Shown here: piece by piece, positions 32,998-40,438 of the stretch | Layout: every line of letters begins with the position of its first letter | Position numbering within the stretch: the first letter of the stretch is position 1 | Assembly: GCF_018784445.1 (NCBI RefSeq) | Contig: NZ_WQOH01000017.1 | Location: 1 to 64,000 of the forward strand | Reading direction: 5' to 3' | Source of the DNA: Gemmiger formicilis | Lineage (GTDB): Bacteria > Bacillota > Clostridia > Oscillospirales > Ruminococcaceae | DNA length: 64,000 bases | The notes under the pieces: model-generated | Told to the model about the DNA's origin: nothing | Seen by the model: the letters and a program-made list of their open reading frames with translations, nothing else | The model's database searches: none | Translations under genes and position numbers: made by a program

Positions 32998-34227
32998 CTA
33001 CAATGTCGGCACATACCCTAACGGATTCACTCTGCCGCCGTCCACCCGCAATTCCAGATGCAGGTGATACCCGCCGCCTGCGCCGTAAACATTGCCGGTA
33101 TTGCCCACGTACCCCAGCAGATCACCCTTCTGCACGGTGTCACCCTGGGCTACGACGATGCTGCTCATGTGGGCGTACAGGCTGTCATAGCAATGGCCGT
33201 CGTTGGCAGTGCCGTGGCTGACCTGTACACAGTTGCCGTAACTGTTCATGGTCCGCGCGGCGCTGACAACGCCGTCGGCAATGGCGTAAATCGGTGTGCC
33301 GCCCGGCGCAGCAAAATCGGTGCCCCGGTGGGGGATACCCCAGGGGTCAGGCTCGCCGAACTGGGTCGTGATGCGCCCATAGCTGTCCAGCGGGCAGCGA
33401 AAGGCTAGGCTCGTCAGGTGTAAATCTGCCGTGGTGTAGCGCTGGCTCTGCGCCCGCACGTAGGCGTCCAGCGCGGCGGTGGCAGCCTCGTAGGCTTTTT
33501 TCGCGGCGTCGGTCACGGCGGCCTGGGCCTGGGCGGCGGCCTGCTGCGCGGTCAGGGCGCTGTTCGCGTCCAAAAGCGCCGTCTCCAACTCGCACTGCGT
33601 GGCTTGCAGCGCGGCCTGCTGGGCATCCAGCGCCGCTTTCGCGTCGGCAGCCTGTTGGGCGGCGGTCTCGGCTTCGGCGCGGGCCTGTTCAAGCGCGGCG
33701 GCCTCGGCGTCCAGCTCTGCCAGTACGGCGCTGTTTTTGGCGCTCATCTGCCGCAGCACCGTGTCAAAGGTCAGCACCTGGTACAGGCTTTTCGCCTGCG
33801 CCAACAGCCACAGCGCCCCGCCGCCGTCCAGCCGCTGCATGGCCCGCAGCTGCTCCTTGCACAAGGCGAGCCGCGCGTCATATTCAGTCTGCTTGGCAGT
33901 CAGCGACGTGCCGGCGGCTTCTGCGGCAGCCCGGCGAACATCCAATTCGGTCTGGGCGGCCTGCACGGCGGCAGTCACGTCGGTGATTTGCCCCGCCAGT
34001 TCCGCCGCCTGCCCGGTGAGCGCGGCAACCTCGTTCTCGGTCTGCGCCTGGGCGCTTTTTAGTTCGTTTAAGGCTGCCTGTTCGGCTTCATATTCCTGCC
34101 GCGCTTCGGCCTGGTTTTGCGTTAATTCGCCCTTTTTATCATCCGCATAGGCGTCAAAACCCGAAAAAAGGGTACAAAAAAGCAGCCCCGCCGCCAATAC
34201 AGCGGCGGGGAAGTGCCTGTATTTCAT
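32998..34227 (-). CDS. EnvC-like murein hydrolase activator: signal peptide, coiled coil, M23
   Basis: A 409-aa secreted protein. Residues 1-28 are a signal peptide (VLAAGLLFCTLFSG...AYA). Residues about 34-290 form a long Ala/Glu/Gln-rich coiled coil. A C-terminal M23 domain (about 300-409) has HRGTD, LYAHMSS and YHLHLEL, so zinc ligands and the catalytic histidine are present. The layout matches EnvC and PcsB/CwlO-type proteins that work at the septum or with FtsEX. It lies four bases after the M56/M23 gene and is translated with it. Confidence 0.9.
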   Translation of the reverse strand: MKYRHFPAAVLAAGLLFCTLFSGFDAYADDKKGELTQNQAEARQEYEAEQAALNELKSAQAQTENEVAALTGQAAELAGQITDVTAAVQAAQTELDVRRAAAEAAGTSLTAKQTEYDARLALCKEQLRAMQRLDGGGALWLLAQAKSLYQVLTFDTVLRQMSAKNSAVLAELDAEAAALEQARAEAETAAQQAADAKAALDAQQAALQATQCELETALLDANSALTAQQAAAQAQAAVTDAAKKAYEAATAALDAYVRAQSQRYTTADLHLTSLAFRCPLDSYGRITTQFGEPDPWGIPHRGTDFAAPGGTPIYAIADGVVSAARTMNSYGNCVQVSHGTANDGHCYDSLYAHMSSIVVAQGDTVQKGDLLGYVGNTGNVYGAGGGYHLHLELRVDGGRVNPLGYVPTL

Positions 34228-34231
34228 CTTG

Positions 34232-36139
34232 TTACTCCGCTAATAGGGCAGTCCCGGTCAGGTCTGCGGGCGCGCCGTCCTGCCGTGCCTCAAAGTGCAG
34301 GTGAGGCCCGGTGGAATTGCCGGTGCTGCCCACATATCCCAAGACCTGGCCTTGGACCACGGACTGCCCGGCAGAAACGAGCAGGGACTTCATGTGCTGA
34401 TACTCCGTTTCCAGCCCGCCGCCGTGGTCAAGCACGACATAGTTGCCCTTTTCAACATCGTAGTCGGCGGCGGTCACGATGCCACCGGCAACGGCGTAAA
34501 CCTCCGCGCCTTCCTCGGCGGCAAAGTCAATGCCGGGGTGGCCGTTTTCGGGGTCATAGCCGCTGACCTGCGGCGGGGGCGCGACCGGCAGGGTAAAGAG
34601 ATCCACGCCGGAAAGGGCGGCTCCATCGGCGGCAGTCACCTGGTCGGAAGCGGCACGGCGCACGGCCTCGGCCAAGATTTCATCCGCCTTTTCCTGTGTC
34701 AGTTCGGCGGCATCGCTGCCGCCGTAGGCGGTAAAATACCGCGGCTCCACCAGCGTGCCATTGACCTGCATCTCAAAATGGCAGGCGTTGCCGGTAGCAT
34801 TGCCGGTGCTGCCCACGTACCCGATGACCTGACCGGCGGTCACGGTCTGCCCGACCTGCACGGCGCAGGACTGCATGTGGGCGTACAGCGTGGACCAGCG
34901 CAGACCGTTGGCGTCGGCGCCGTGGTCGATCTCGACAAAATTGCCCCAGCTGTAATGCTCCTGCGCGGCCAGCACAACACCGTCCGCGGCGGCGTAAATT
35001 TCGGTGCCTTCGGCAGCGCATAGATCGTCGCCCCGGTGGCCGTTCGTGGCAAAGCGGGAAATATATTTGTACTTGACAGGGCAGATAAAGCGCGGGCTGT
35101 TCGCAGCGTTATCCAATGTCGGCAGGGCAGCGGCAGCCACAGCGGGCACGCTGGTCGGTGCGGGTGTGGGGGTCGGCTCTGCCGTCTCGGCGGTGGCGGG
35201 CGGCGCAGCGGTGGCGGGGGCATCCTCGACCTGCGGGCGCACCATGCAGGCCGTTACGCTCAAACCCACCACGGCGGCGCAGACGGCCAATGCCCCGGCA
35301 CCCAAACGGCGGTAATGCAGCAAATGGACAATGCGCTCCTTCACGCTGCCCTGGCCGAAAGCCAGGCTGCCCGGTATGCTGCGGCCCTGCACGGCAAAAT
35401 GCAGAAGGCTCTCACAGTAGGCGTTGCGCTCGGGCAGGGGACGGCCCCGCACGGCGGCCTCGTCGCAGGCCGCCTCCATGTCGCGCTCAAAGGTGCAAAA
35501 CGCCAGCCAGACCAGCGGGTTGAACCAGTGCAGGCAGGCCACGGCGTAGAACAGCGGCTTGGTCAGCGGGTCGCGGCGGCGGATGTGGGTCTGCTCGTGC
35601 AGCAGCACGGCCTGCCGGGCGGTTCCCTGCAAATCGTCGGGCAGGTAGACGCGCGGGCGCAGAATACCTAAGGTAAACGGCGCAGTCACGCAGGCCCCGC
35701 TGTAGCAGCCGTCCGATGTTTTGCAGGCCAGCGCCACATGGCATTTCAATTTTATGTACCCAACGATACCGCGCACGGCCAGCACCGCTACGCCAACCGC
35801 CCACACGGCGGCCAGCGCGTGCCAGGGCGTCAGCCGGGCGTACCACGGCAGCGCCGCGGCGGGCGCGGAGACAGCGGGCGGGGGCGCGACCAGCGGCAGT
35901 TCGCCTAACTCCTGCACGGTGTCAGCAGCTGCGGCCAGCTGGGTGTTCTGCGGGCGGGGCAGGGAAAGTGGGATGCCCCAGGGCAGCACGAACCGCAGCC
36001 CCACGGCAAGCCACAGCCAGCACAAAAGGCGGCTGGGCGCGTGGGCGCGGCGCAGCAGCTTACAGACGGCCCAGGCCGCCAGCGCGGCAGCGCCGCCCCG
36101 GGCGCTGAGCAGCAAAAACGCGAACACGGTACTGCGCAT
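34232..36139 (-). CDS. BlaR1-like M56 metalloprotease fused to two M23 (LytM) domains
   Basis: A 635-aa protein. Residues 1-300 are a BlaR1/MecR1-type M56 module: about four membrane helices, the zinc motif HEQTH (181-185) and the downstream FERDMEAACDEAAV helix. In BlaR1 the extracellular sensor is a penicillin-binding domain; here it is replaced by a Pro/Thr linker (305-340) and two M23 domains. The first (about 355-465) has His368, Asp372, His421 and His454, but Ala452 stands where the catalytic His of HxH belongs. The second (about 525-620) is complete: His534, Asp538, His582, His613, His615. The gene follows blaI by two bases, so it should be its sensor-protease. Sensing peptidoglycan fragments is inference. 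Confidence 0.88.
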   Translation of the reverse strand: MRSTVFAFLLLSARGGAAALAAWAVCKLLRRAHAPSRLLCWLWLAVGLRFVLPWGIPLSLPRPQNTQLAAAADTVQELGELPLVAPPPAVSAPAAALPWYARLTPWHALAAVWAVGVAVLAVRGIVGYIKLKCHVALACKTSDGCYSGACVTAPFTLGILRPRVYLPDDLQGTARQAVLLHEQTHIRRRDPLTKPLFYAVACLHWFNPLVWLAFCTFERDMEAACDEAAVRGRPLPERNAYCESLLHFAVQGRSIPGSLAFGQGSVKERIVHLLHYRRLGAGALAVCAAVVGLSVTACMVRPQVEDAPATAAPPATAETAEPTPTPAPTSVPAVAAAALPTLDNAANSPRFICPVKYKYISRFATNGHRGDDLCAAEGTEIYAAADGVVLAAQEHYSWGNFVEIDHGADANGLRWSTLYAHMQSCAVQVGQTVTAGQVIGYVGSTGNATGNACHFEMQVNGTLVEPRYFTAYGGSDAAELTQEKADEILAEAVRRAASDQVTAADGAALSGVDLFTLPVAPPPQVSGYDPENGHPGIDFAAEEGAEVYAVAGGIVTAADYDVEKGNYVVLDHGGGLETEYQHMKSLLVSAGQSVVQGQVLGYVGSTGNSTGPHLHFEARQDGAPADLTGTALLAE

Positions 36140-36141
36140 AA

Positions 36142-36519
36142 CTATCCCTCCTCGCGGTGGGCGGCGTCGAGCAGTGCGCGAATCTCGGCGGCCTCGGCGT
36201 CGCTGATGGGCTGGGTGTTCAAAAAGGCAGCCACAAAGCGCGGCAGGCTGCCGCCAAAGGTCTTATCCACCACGGCGGCACTCTCGGCCTGCTGGACATC
36301 TTCATTTTTAATAAGGCTCGTCACCTGGCCGTCGGCGTTTTGCAGAACGCCCCGTTCGCAGAGCTTTTTCAGCACGGTATAGGTCGTGCTCTTTTTCCAG
36401 CCCAGCGCGTCGGCGGCCAGCGTCACCAGCTGCCCGCTGGGCAGCGGCTCATGGTCCCACACAAGGCAGGCAAAACGGTATTCACCTTCGGCAAGGCGCA
36501 GCGGTTCATGGTTTAGCAT
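36142..36519 (-). CDS. BlaI/MecI/CopY-family repressor
   Basis: A 125-aa winged-helix repressor. The DNA-binding region includes LAADALGWKKSTTYTVLKKLCERG, and the C-terminal helices dimerise, as in BlaI and MecI. The family is inactivated when its BlaR1-type partner cuts it. ATG 36519 has AAGGAG upstream. Two operator-like dyads sit in its promoter (36541-36584), which points to autoregulation of the whole four-gene operon. Its partner, the M56 gene, starts two bases after its stop. Confidence 0.93.
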   Translation of the reverse strand: MLNHEPLRLAEGEYRFACLVWDHEPLPSGQLVTLAADALGWKKSTTYTVLKKLCERGVLQNADGQVTSLIKNEDVQQAESAAVVDKTFGGSLPRFVAAFLNTQPISDAEAAEIRALLDAAHREEG

Positions 36520-36540
36520 AGGAAAAGCTCCTTCCTGGTT

Positions 36541-36596
36541 TATTGCAATAGACCTGTCCTTGCTTATAGTCTACTACAATAGACCAAAAATGTCAA
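36541..36596 (-). promoter_or_regulatory. blaI promoter with two operator dyads
   Basis: Minus-strand TTGACA (36596-36591), 17-base spacer, TAGACT (36573-36568). The dyad GTCTA-CTACAA-TAGAC (36569-36584, symmetric) overlaps the -10 and spacer. A second related site, GGTCTATTGCAATA (36541-36554), lies just downstream. Both share GGTCTATTG, similar in style to the TACTACA/TGTAGTA boxes of BlaI. Confidence 0.8.
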
Positions 36597-36651
36597 TAAA
36601 AATTCCCCGCCGCAGATAGGAGGCAGGGAACTTGGGGCATAGGGGCAACAG

Positions 36652-36689
36652 AAAAACCGCCCTCATGAAAACTCACGAGGGCGGTTCAT
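36652..36689 (-). terminator. terminator of tRNA-Ser
   Basis: On the minus strand AACCGCCCTCGTGAG / ATGAGGGCGGTT form a stem followed by TTTTTC, just after the tRNA. Confidence 0.85.
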
Positions 36690-36692
36690 AAG

Positions 36693-36781
36693 CGGAAAGA
36701 AAGGGATTCGAACCCTTGAGGGCTTTAGGGGCCCTACACGATTTCCAGTCGTGCGCCTTAGACCAGCTCAGCCATCTTTCC
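36693..36781 (-). tRNA. tRNA-Ser(GGA)
   Basis: An 89-base class II tRNA. The acceptor GGAAAGA pairs with TCTTTCC, the anticodon stem is CACGA/TCGTG around CTGGAAA (anticodon GGA), and there is a long variable arm (GGGCCCCTAAAGCCC). Discriminator base G. CCA is not encoded, unlike the other four tRNAs in this window. Confidence 0.95.
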
Positions 36782-36817
36782 ACATATTCAGTTGTGCAGC
36801 GCCTGACTGCATGAGCT

Positions 36818-36846
36818 ATTATAGCAATCGGTGCGGCAAATGTCAA
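36818..36846 (-). promoter_or_regulatory. consensus promoter of tRNA-Ser
   Basis: Minus-strand TTGACA (36846-36841), 17-base spacer, TATAAT (36823-36818), both perfect. Confidence 0.93.
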
Positions 36847-36940
36847 GCAAAAATTGCAGAAAATTCTCGAAAATTTTCCCGATGGGCGAAATGCACGCAA
36901 AATATGCGCTCGAACTGCATATTTTGTACGTTTTATCCTC

Positions 36941-37074
36941 TTGCAAACCGCCGTGCAAGGTGCTAAAACTATATAGGTGTGAAACATCTTCCGGGCATTG
37001 CGCCTCCCTGCAGATCAAAAATGCGTGCATCGGGGATGTACGACTTCCCAATTTCTGTGGGTGCACGATTTCAC
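36941..37074 (+). promoter_or_regulatory. promoter and structured leader of the antiporter gene
   Basis: TTGCAA (36941-36946), 17-base spacer and TAAAAC (36964-36969) form a plausible promoter. The leader then has a closing helix GTGAAA (36979-36984) with TTTCAC (37069-37074). Inside, CGTGCATC (37024-37031) can pair either with GATGTACG (37035-37042) or with TGCACG (37062-37067). The two pairings exclude each other, as in an RNA switch. I cannot assign a known riboswitch class. Confidence 0.45.
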
Positions 37075-37098
37075 CCGGACAAAAGGAGAGGATATTTC

Positions 37099-38295
37099 AT
37101 GTATTCCATTTTTCGTGACCTGGCGATCATTATTCTGAGCGCCAAATTCTTTGCGCTGGTCGCCCGCAAGTGCAAGGCCCCGCAGGTCGTGGGCGAGATT
37201 ATCGCCGGTCTGCTCATCGGGCCGTGCCTGCTGAACTTGGTACAGACCAGCGATTCCATTTCCATCTTCGCCGAAATCGGCGTCGTGCTGCTGATGTTCA
37301 CCACCGGCCTGGGCACGAACCTGAAAGAGCTGATGCGTGCCGGCCCCATCGCTACGCTGATCGCCTGCGTGGGCGTGTTTGTGCCGCTGGTGGGCGGCAC
37401 GCTGCTGTATGGCGCGTTCTACGGCTTTGCGGCAGTGGGCAGCCCGGAGTTTTACCGTGCGCTGTTCATCGGCACCATTATGACAGCCACCAGCGTTTCC
37501 ATCACAGTGGCAACGCTGCAGGAGCTTGGTCATTTGAAGAGCTTCCTCGGCACGACCATCGTCAGCGCGGCGGTCATTGATGACGTCATCGGTATCATCG
37601 TATTGACCTGCGTGCTGGGTGCCAGCTCCGGCGAGGGCACCGGCATCGGCGGCGTGCTGATCCAGACTGTGCTGTTCTTCCTTGTCGCCATCGGTGTGGG
37701 CGTCATCATCCACTACGCCATGAAGTGGCTGGACGCCCGCAACCCCCACACCCAGCGCATCACCGTTGTCAGCCTGGCGTTCTGCTTCGCTATGGCCTAC
37801 ATTGCCGAGCAGTACTTCGGCATTGCCGATATCACCGGCGCGTACATTGCGGGCATCGTCCTGTGCACGATGAACGACGCCTCCTACGTCGAGCGCCGCG
37901 TGGACATCAGCAACTATGTCATCTTTGCACCGGTGTTCTTTGCGTCCATCGGCCTGAAAACCGATATCAGCGGTCTTACGCCGGAAATCTTCCTGTTCTG
38001 CGTCTGCTTTGTCATTGTGGCGCTGGCAACCAAGATTATCGGCTGCGGCCTGGCGGCCAAAATCTGCCGCTTTAATTGGGGCGATGCTCTCAAGGTCGGT
38101 GTCGGCATGATGACCCGCGGTGAGGTCGCGCTGATTGTTGCCCAGAAGGGCCTGGAAGTCGGAGTCGTTGACCCGGTCTACTTTACGGCGGTCATCCTGC
38201 TGATTGTTGTGTCCAGCGTCGCCACACCGCTGGCGCTGAAAGCCCTGTTTACAAAAATGCCGCCCGTCCCGCATCCGAGCCAGGCAAAGGCGTAA
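37099..38295 (+). CDS. CPA2-family monovalent cation/proton antiporter
   Basis: A 398-aa membrane protein with about twelve helices, of the Kef/GerN/NapA type that exchanges Na+ or K+ for protons. Family marks are APQVVGEIIAGLLIGP in helix 2, EIGVVLLMFTTGLGTNL, the ion-site stretch AAVIDDVIGIIVL with its paired Asp, and RGEVALIVAQKG late in the protein. There is no C-terminal RCK/TrkA domain. ATG 37099 has AAAGGAGAGG upstream; longer frames start inside the leader. The leader may carry an RNA switch. Confidence 0.92.
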   Translation: MYSIFRDLAIIILSAKFFALVARKCKAPQVVGEIIAGLLIGPCLLNLVQTSDSISIFAEIGVVLLMFTTGLGTNLKELMRAGPIATLIACVGVFVPLVGGTLLYGAFYGFAAVGSPEFYRALFIGTIMTATSVSITVATLQELGHLKSFLGTTIVSAAVIDDVIGIIVLTCVLGASSGEGTGIGGVLIQTVLFFLVAIGVGVIIHYAMKWLDARNPHTQRITVVSLAFCFAMAYIAEQYFGIADITGAYIAGIVLCTMNDASYVERRVDISNYVIFAPVFFASIGLKTDISGLTPEIFLFCVCFVIVALATKIIGCGLAAKICRFNWGDALKVGVGMMTRGEVALIVAQKGLEVGVVDPVYFTAVILLIVVSSVATPLALKALFTKMPPVPHPSQAKA

Positions 38296-38302
38296 TTCGA
38301 GT

Positions 38303-38454
38303 AAAAGCCTCCCCTTTGAGGACAGCCTCCCCCGATACGGGGGAGGTGGCGCATAGCGCCAGAAGGGGAGCGGCGGCCGGGAGCTGACTGTTTATGCCGC
38401 GAGGCTGCGGCCCACTCCTCACCCGCTGCGGTGGGAACTCCCATCAAAGAGGAA
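38303..38454. repeat. MITE-like palindromic element after the antiporter gene
   Basis: Contains CCTCCCCCGATACGGGGGAGG, GGCGCATAGCGCC, and ends CTCCCATCAAAGAGG, partly complementary to the starting CCTCCCCTTTGAGG. It fills the gap between two convergent genes and has no ORF. Confidence 0.7.
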
Positions 38455-38456
38455 CT

Positions 38457-38489
38457 AAAAAGGCAGACGCTGCTTTGCGCCTGCCTTTT
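38457..38489 (-). terminator. terminator of the dCMP deaminase-udk operon
   Basis: Stem AAAAGGCAG.CGC / GCG.CTGCCTTTT around TGCTTT; on the minus strand it ends in a T run, seven bases after the udk stop. Confidence 0.85.
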
Positions 38490-38495
38490 CATTTT

Positions 38496-39119
38496 TTATT
38501 CTGCATTATGCAGATGATTGTCCACCCATTTGATCAGCAGCTCCAGTGCCACCAGGTTGTGCCCGCCCTCGGGCACAATCAAATCGGCTTTGCGCTTGCT
38601 CGGCTCGACGAACTGCTCGTGCATCGGCTTGACGGTGGTCAAATACTGGTTGACCACGCTGTCCAGCGTGCGGCCGCGCTCCTTGACGTCGCGGACGATG
38701 CGGCGCAGAATGCGCACATCGGCGTCGGTGTCCACGAACACCTTCATATCCATCAAGTCGCACAACTCGGGGGAGTCGAAGATCAAAATACCCTCGACAA
38801 TGATGACCGGCGCGGGCTGCACGAGAACGACCTTGTCGCTGCGGTTGTGGATGGTGTAGTCATACACCGGCACCTGCACCGGGTGGCCAGCGCGCAGCTC
38901 CCGCAGGTGGGCGACCATCAGCGGCGTGTCAAAGCTGTCCGGGTGGTCGTAGTTCAGCTTGCAGCGCTCCTCGTAGGGGAGTTCGTCGTGGCGCTTGTAG
39001 TAACTGTCATGGTTGATGACGCTGACCTCATTCGCACCGAAATGATCCCGCAGCTTCTCGGTCAGGGTCGTCTTGCCGCTGCCGGTGCCGCCTGCAATGC
39101 CGATGATGATGGTTTTCAT
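38496..39119 (-). CDS. udk: uridine kinase
   Basis: Phosphorylates uridine and cytidine for pyrimidine salvage. The 207-aa product has the Walker A GIAGGTGSGKTT near its N-terminus, INHDSYYK, the nucleoside-binding NYDHPDSFD and YDYTIHNR, and the lid RRIVRDVKERGR. ATG 39119 is preferred: AAGGAG lies eight bases upstream, while the in-frame GTG at 39125 is only two bases from it. It follows the dCMP deaminase gene by 12 bases in the same operon. Confidence 0.96.
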   Translation of the reverse strand: MKTIIIGIAGGTGSGKTTLTEKLRDHFGANEVSVINHDSYYKRHDELPYEERCKLNYDHPDSFDTPLMVAHLRELRAGHPVQVPVYDYTIHNRSDKVVLVQPAPVIIVEGILIFDSPELCDLMDMKVFVDTDADVRILRRIVRDVKERGRTLDSVVNQYLTTVKPMHEQFVEPSKRKADLIVPEGGHNLVALELLIKWVDNHLHNAE

Positions 39120-39131
39120 ATCCACAGCTCC

Positions 39132-39611
39132 TTATACGTCCAATTTGATCTCGCGCCCGGTGGGCTCATACGCGCGGTATTTCACGCCGGTCATGTTGAA
39201 CATCCGGCGGCTGGCAATACTGGCGTGCGTGTCGTGATATTTATCCGATAAATAGATCAATTCCTTGATGCCACTCTGGATGATGGCCTTGGCGCACTCG
39301 TTGCAGGGAAAGAGCGTCACATACATCCGCGAACCGCGCAAATCGTGGTTGGGACTGTTCAAAATTGCGTTCAGCTCCGAGTGGCAGACATACATATATT
39401 TTGTGTCCAGATCCTCGCCCTCGCGCTCCCACGGCATATCGTCGTCGCTGCAGCCGATGGGCATACCGTTGTAGCCCAAAGACAAAATCTTATTCTCGGG
39501 GCTGACGATACAAGCGCCGACCTGGCTGTTGTTGTCCTTCGACCGCATGGCCGAAAGCATGGCAATGCCCATAAAATATTCGTCCCAGCTGATGTAATCC
39601 TGCCGTTTCAT
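39132..39611 (-). CDS. deoxycytidylate (dCMP) deaminase family protein
   Basis: Zinc enzyme converting dCMP to dUMP for thymidylate synthesis (ComEB type). The 159-aa product has the zinc and catalytic motif CHSELNAI and the PCNEC pair, with the family start [18 protein letters not shown] and [12 protein letters not shown]. Promoter TTGCAC-17-TATAAT lies at 39641-39669, within the end of the spoIIID gene. Together with udk downstream it forms a pyrimidine nucleotide salvage operon. Confidence 0.95.
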   Translation of the reverse strand: MKRQDYISWDEYFMGIAMLSAMRSKDNNSQVGACIVSPENKILSLGYNGMPIGCSDDDMPWEREGEDLDTKYMYVCHSELNAILNSPNHDLRGSRMYVTLFPCNECAKAIIQSGIKELIYLSDKYHDTHASIASRRMFNMTGVKYRAYEPTGREIKLDV

Positions 39612-39640
39612 AGGTACACCGTCCTTTTGGCTTTTTCTTT

Positions 39641-39669
39641 ATTATACTGTGCCGTGCGGCGCGGTGCAA
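39641..39669 (-). promoter_or_regulatory. promoter of the dCMP deaminase-udk operon
   Basis: Minus-strand TTGCAC (39669-39664), 17-base spacer, TATAAT (39646-39641). It overlaps the last codons of the upstream spoIIID gene. Confidence 0.8.
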
Positions 39670-39917
39670 GATGGTTCGCGCAAATATTTCCGCCGCGTGG
39701 CCTCGCCGCCGCGCAGGTGACGCTCGGCTTTGTTTTTCTGCACGACGGCCTGCACCTCGGCCCACAAGCCGGGGTTCTGGCGGCGCAGCCGATGCTGGTC
39801 CTTCCAGATCGTGGATTTGCTCACGCCGAACACGGCTGCCGCCGCCCGCACGGTTGCGCCGCTCTCCACAATATACCGTCCCACCGCGGCCGCGCGCTCC
39901 TCAAGGTCGCCCTTCAT
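39642..39917 (-). CDS. spoIIID: sporulation transcription factor SpoIIID-like
   Basis: A 91-aa DNA-binding protein matching SpoIIID along nearly its whole length: KGDLEERAAAVGRYIVESGATVR, the helix-turn-helix AAVFGVSKSTIWKDQHRL, and the conserved C-terminal RHLRGGEATRRKYL. A short extra tail (EPSCTAPHGTV) follows. In spore formers it works in the mother cell after SigE. GAGGAGG lies upstream of ATG 39917. The gene is divergent from the YjbR-family gene with an inverted repeat between them. Its presence suggests sporulation ability or ancestry. Confidence 0.9.
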   Translation of the reverse strand: MKGDLEERAAAVGRYIVESGATVRAAAAVFGVSKSTIWKDQHRLRRQNPGLWAEVQAVVQKNKAERHLRGGEATRRKYLREPSCTAPHGTV

Positions 39918-39930
39918 AGCCTGACCTCCT

Positions 39931-39960
39931 CACATAGGAATTTCTGTCAAATCCTATGTG
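39931..39960. promoter_or_regulatory. inverted repeat between spoIIID and the yjbR-like gene
   Basis: CACATAGGA (39931-39939) and TCCTATGTG (39952-39960) form a perfect 9-bp inverted repeat with a 12-base spacer, 14 bases from the spoIIID start. It could be an operator or a leader hairpin. On the plus strand an extended -10, TGCTATACT (39977-39985), follows and likely serves the 40010 gene. Confidence 0.6.
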
Positions 39961-40009
39961 AAAGAGGGGCGGAGTATGCTATACTGTTTTTACAAAGGAG
40001 GGAAACCCT

Positions 40010-40399
40010 ATGACATTTGAGCGTTACCTGGAATTGGATACCCTGCTGCTGGCAAATCCCGGCGCAGTGCGGGATTATAAACCCGAGTGGGGCTGGGATC
40101 GCTATATGGTGGGCGGCAAAATGTTCGCCGCACTGCTGACTACGGCAGGCGACTGTGCCCCGGAATACCAAAACCATCCGATGCTGACGGTGAAAGTCGC
40201 ACCGGAGGAGGGAAACTTCCTGCAGCGACAGTACCCGGATATCCTGCCTGGGTATTACATGAACAAGCGGCACTGGATCAGCGTGCGGCTGGATGGGGCC
40301 GTGCCGCAGGAAGAGGTCATGCGCCTGTGCAAAAGCGGGTATGCACTGATTTTTGCCAAGCTGACAAAGAAAATGCAGAAAGAAATTTTTGGGGAATAG
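40010..40399 (+). CDS. MmcQ/YjbR-family protein
   Basis: A 129-aa protein of the MmcQ/YjbR-like fold. The diagnostic C-terminal stretch LPGYYMNKRHWISVRLDG and the closing SYxLI-like SGYALIFAKLTKKMQ are present, with GGKMFAALL in the middle. The fold is thought to bind DNA in some members, but function is unclear. AAAGGAGGG precedes the ATG. It is divergent from spoIIID and convergent with the GT-C-like membrane gene. Confidence 0.88.
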   Translation: MTFERYLELDTLLLANPGAVRDYKPEWGWDRYMVGGKMFAALLTTAGDCAPEYQNHPMLTVKVAPEEGNFLQRQYPDILPGYYMNKRHWISVRLDGAVPQEEVMRLCKSGYALIFAKLTKKMQKEIFGE

Positions 40400-40438
40400 G
40401 CAAGGCCTGCGCAGGAAAACATCCGGCGCGGATCTTGT

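Noticed and set aside
32667-33014. Separate 115-codon frame between the two M23 genes
   Set aside because: It lies fully within the G5-M23 gene in another frame and has no ribosome site.
36979-37074. Assignment of the antiporter leader to the ydaO/c-di-AMP or a Na+ riboswitch
   Set aside because: I could not line up the conserved cores of these classes from memory, so only a generic structured leader is claimed.
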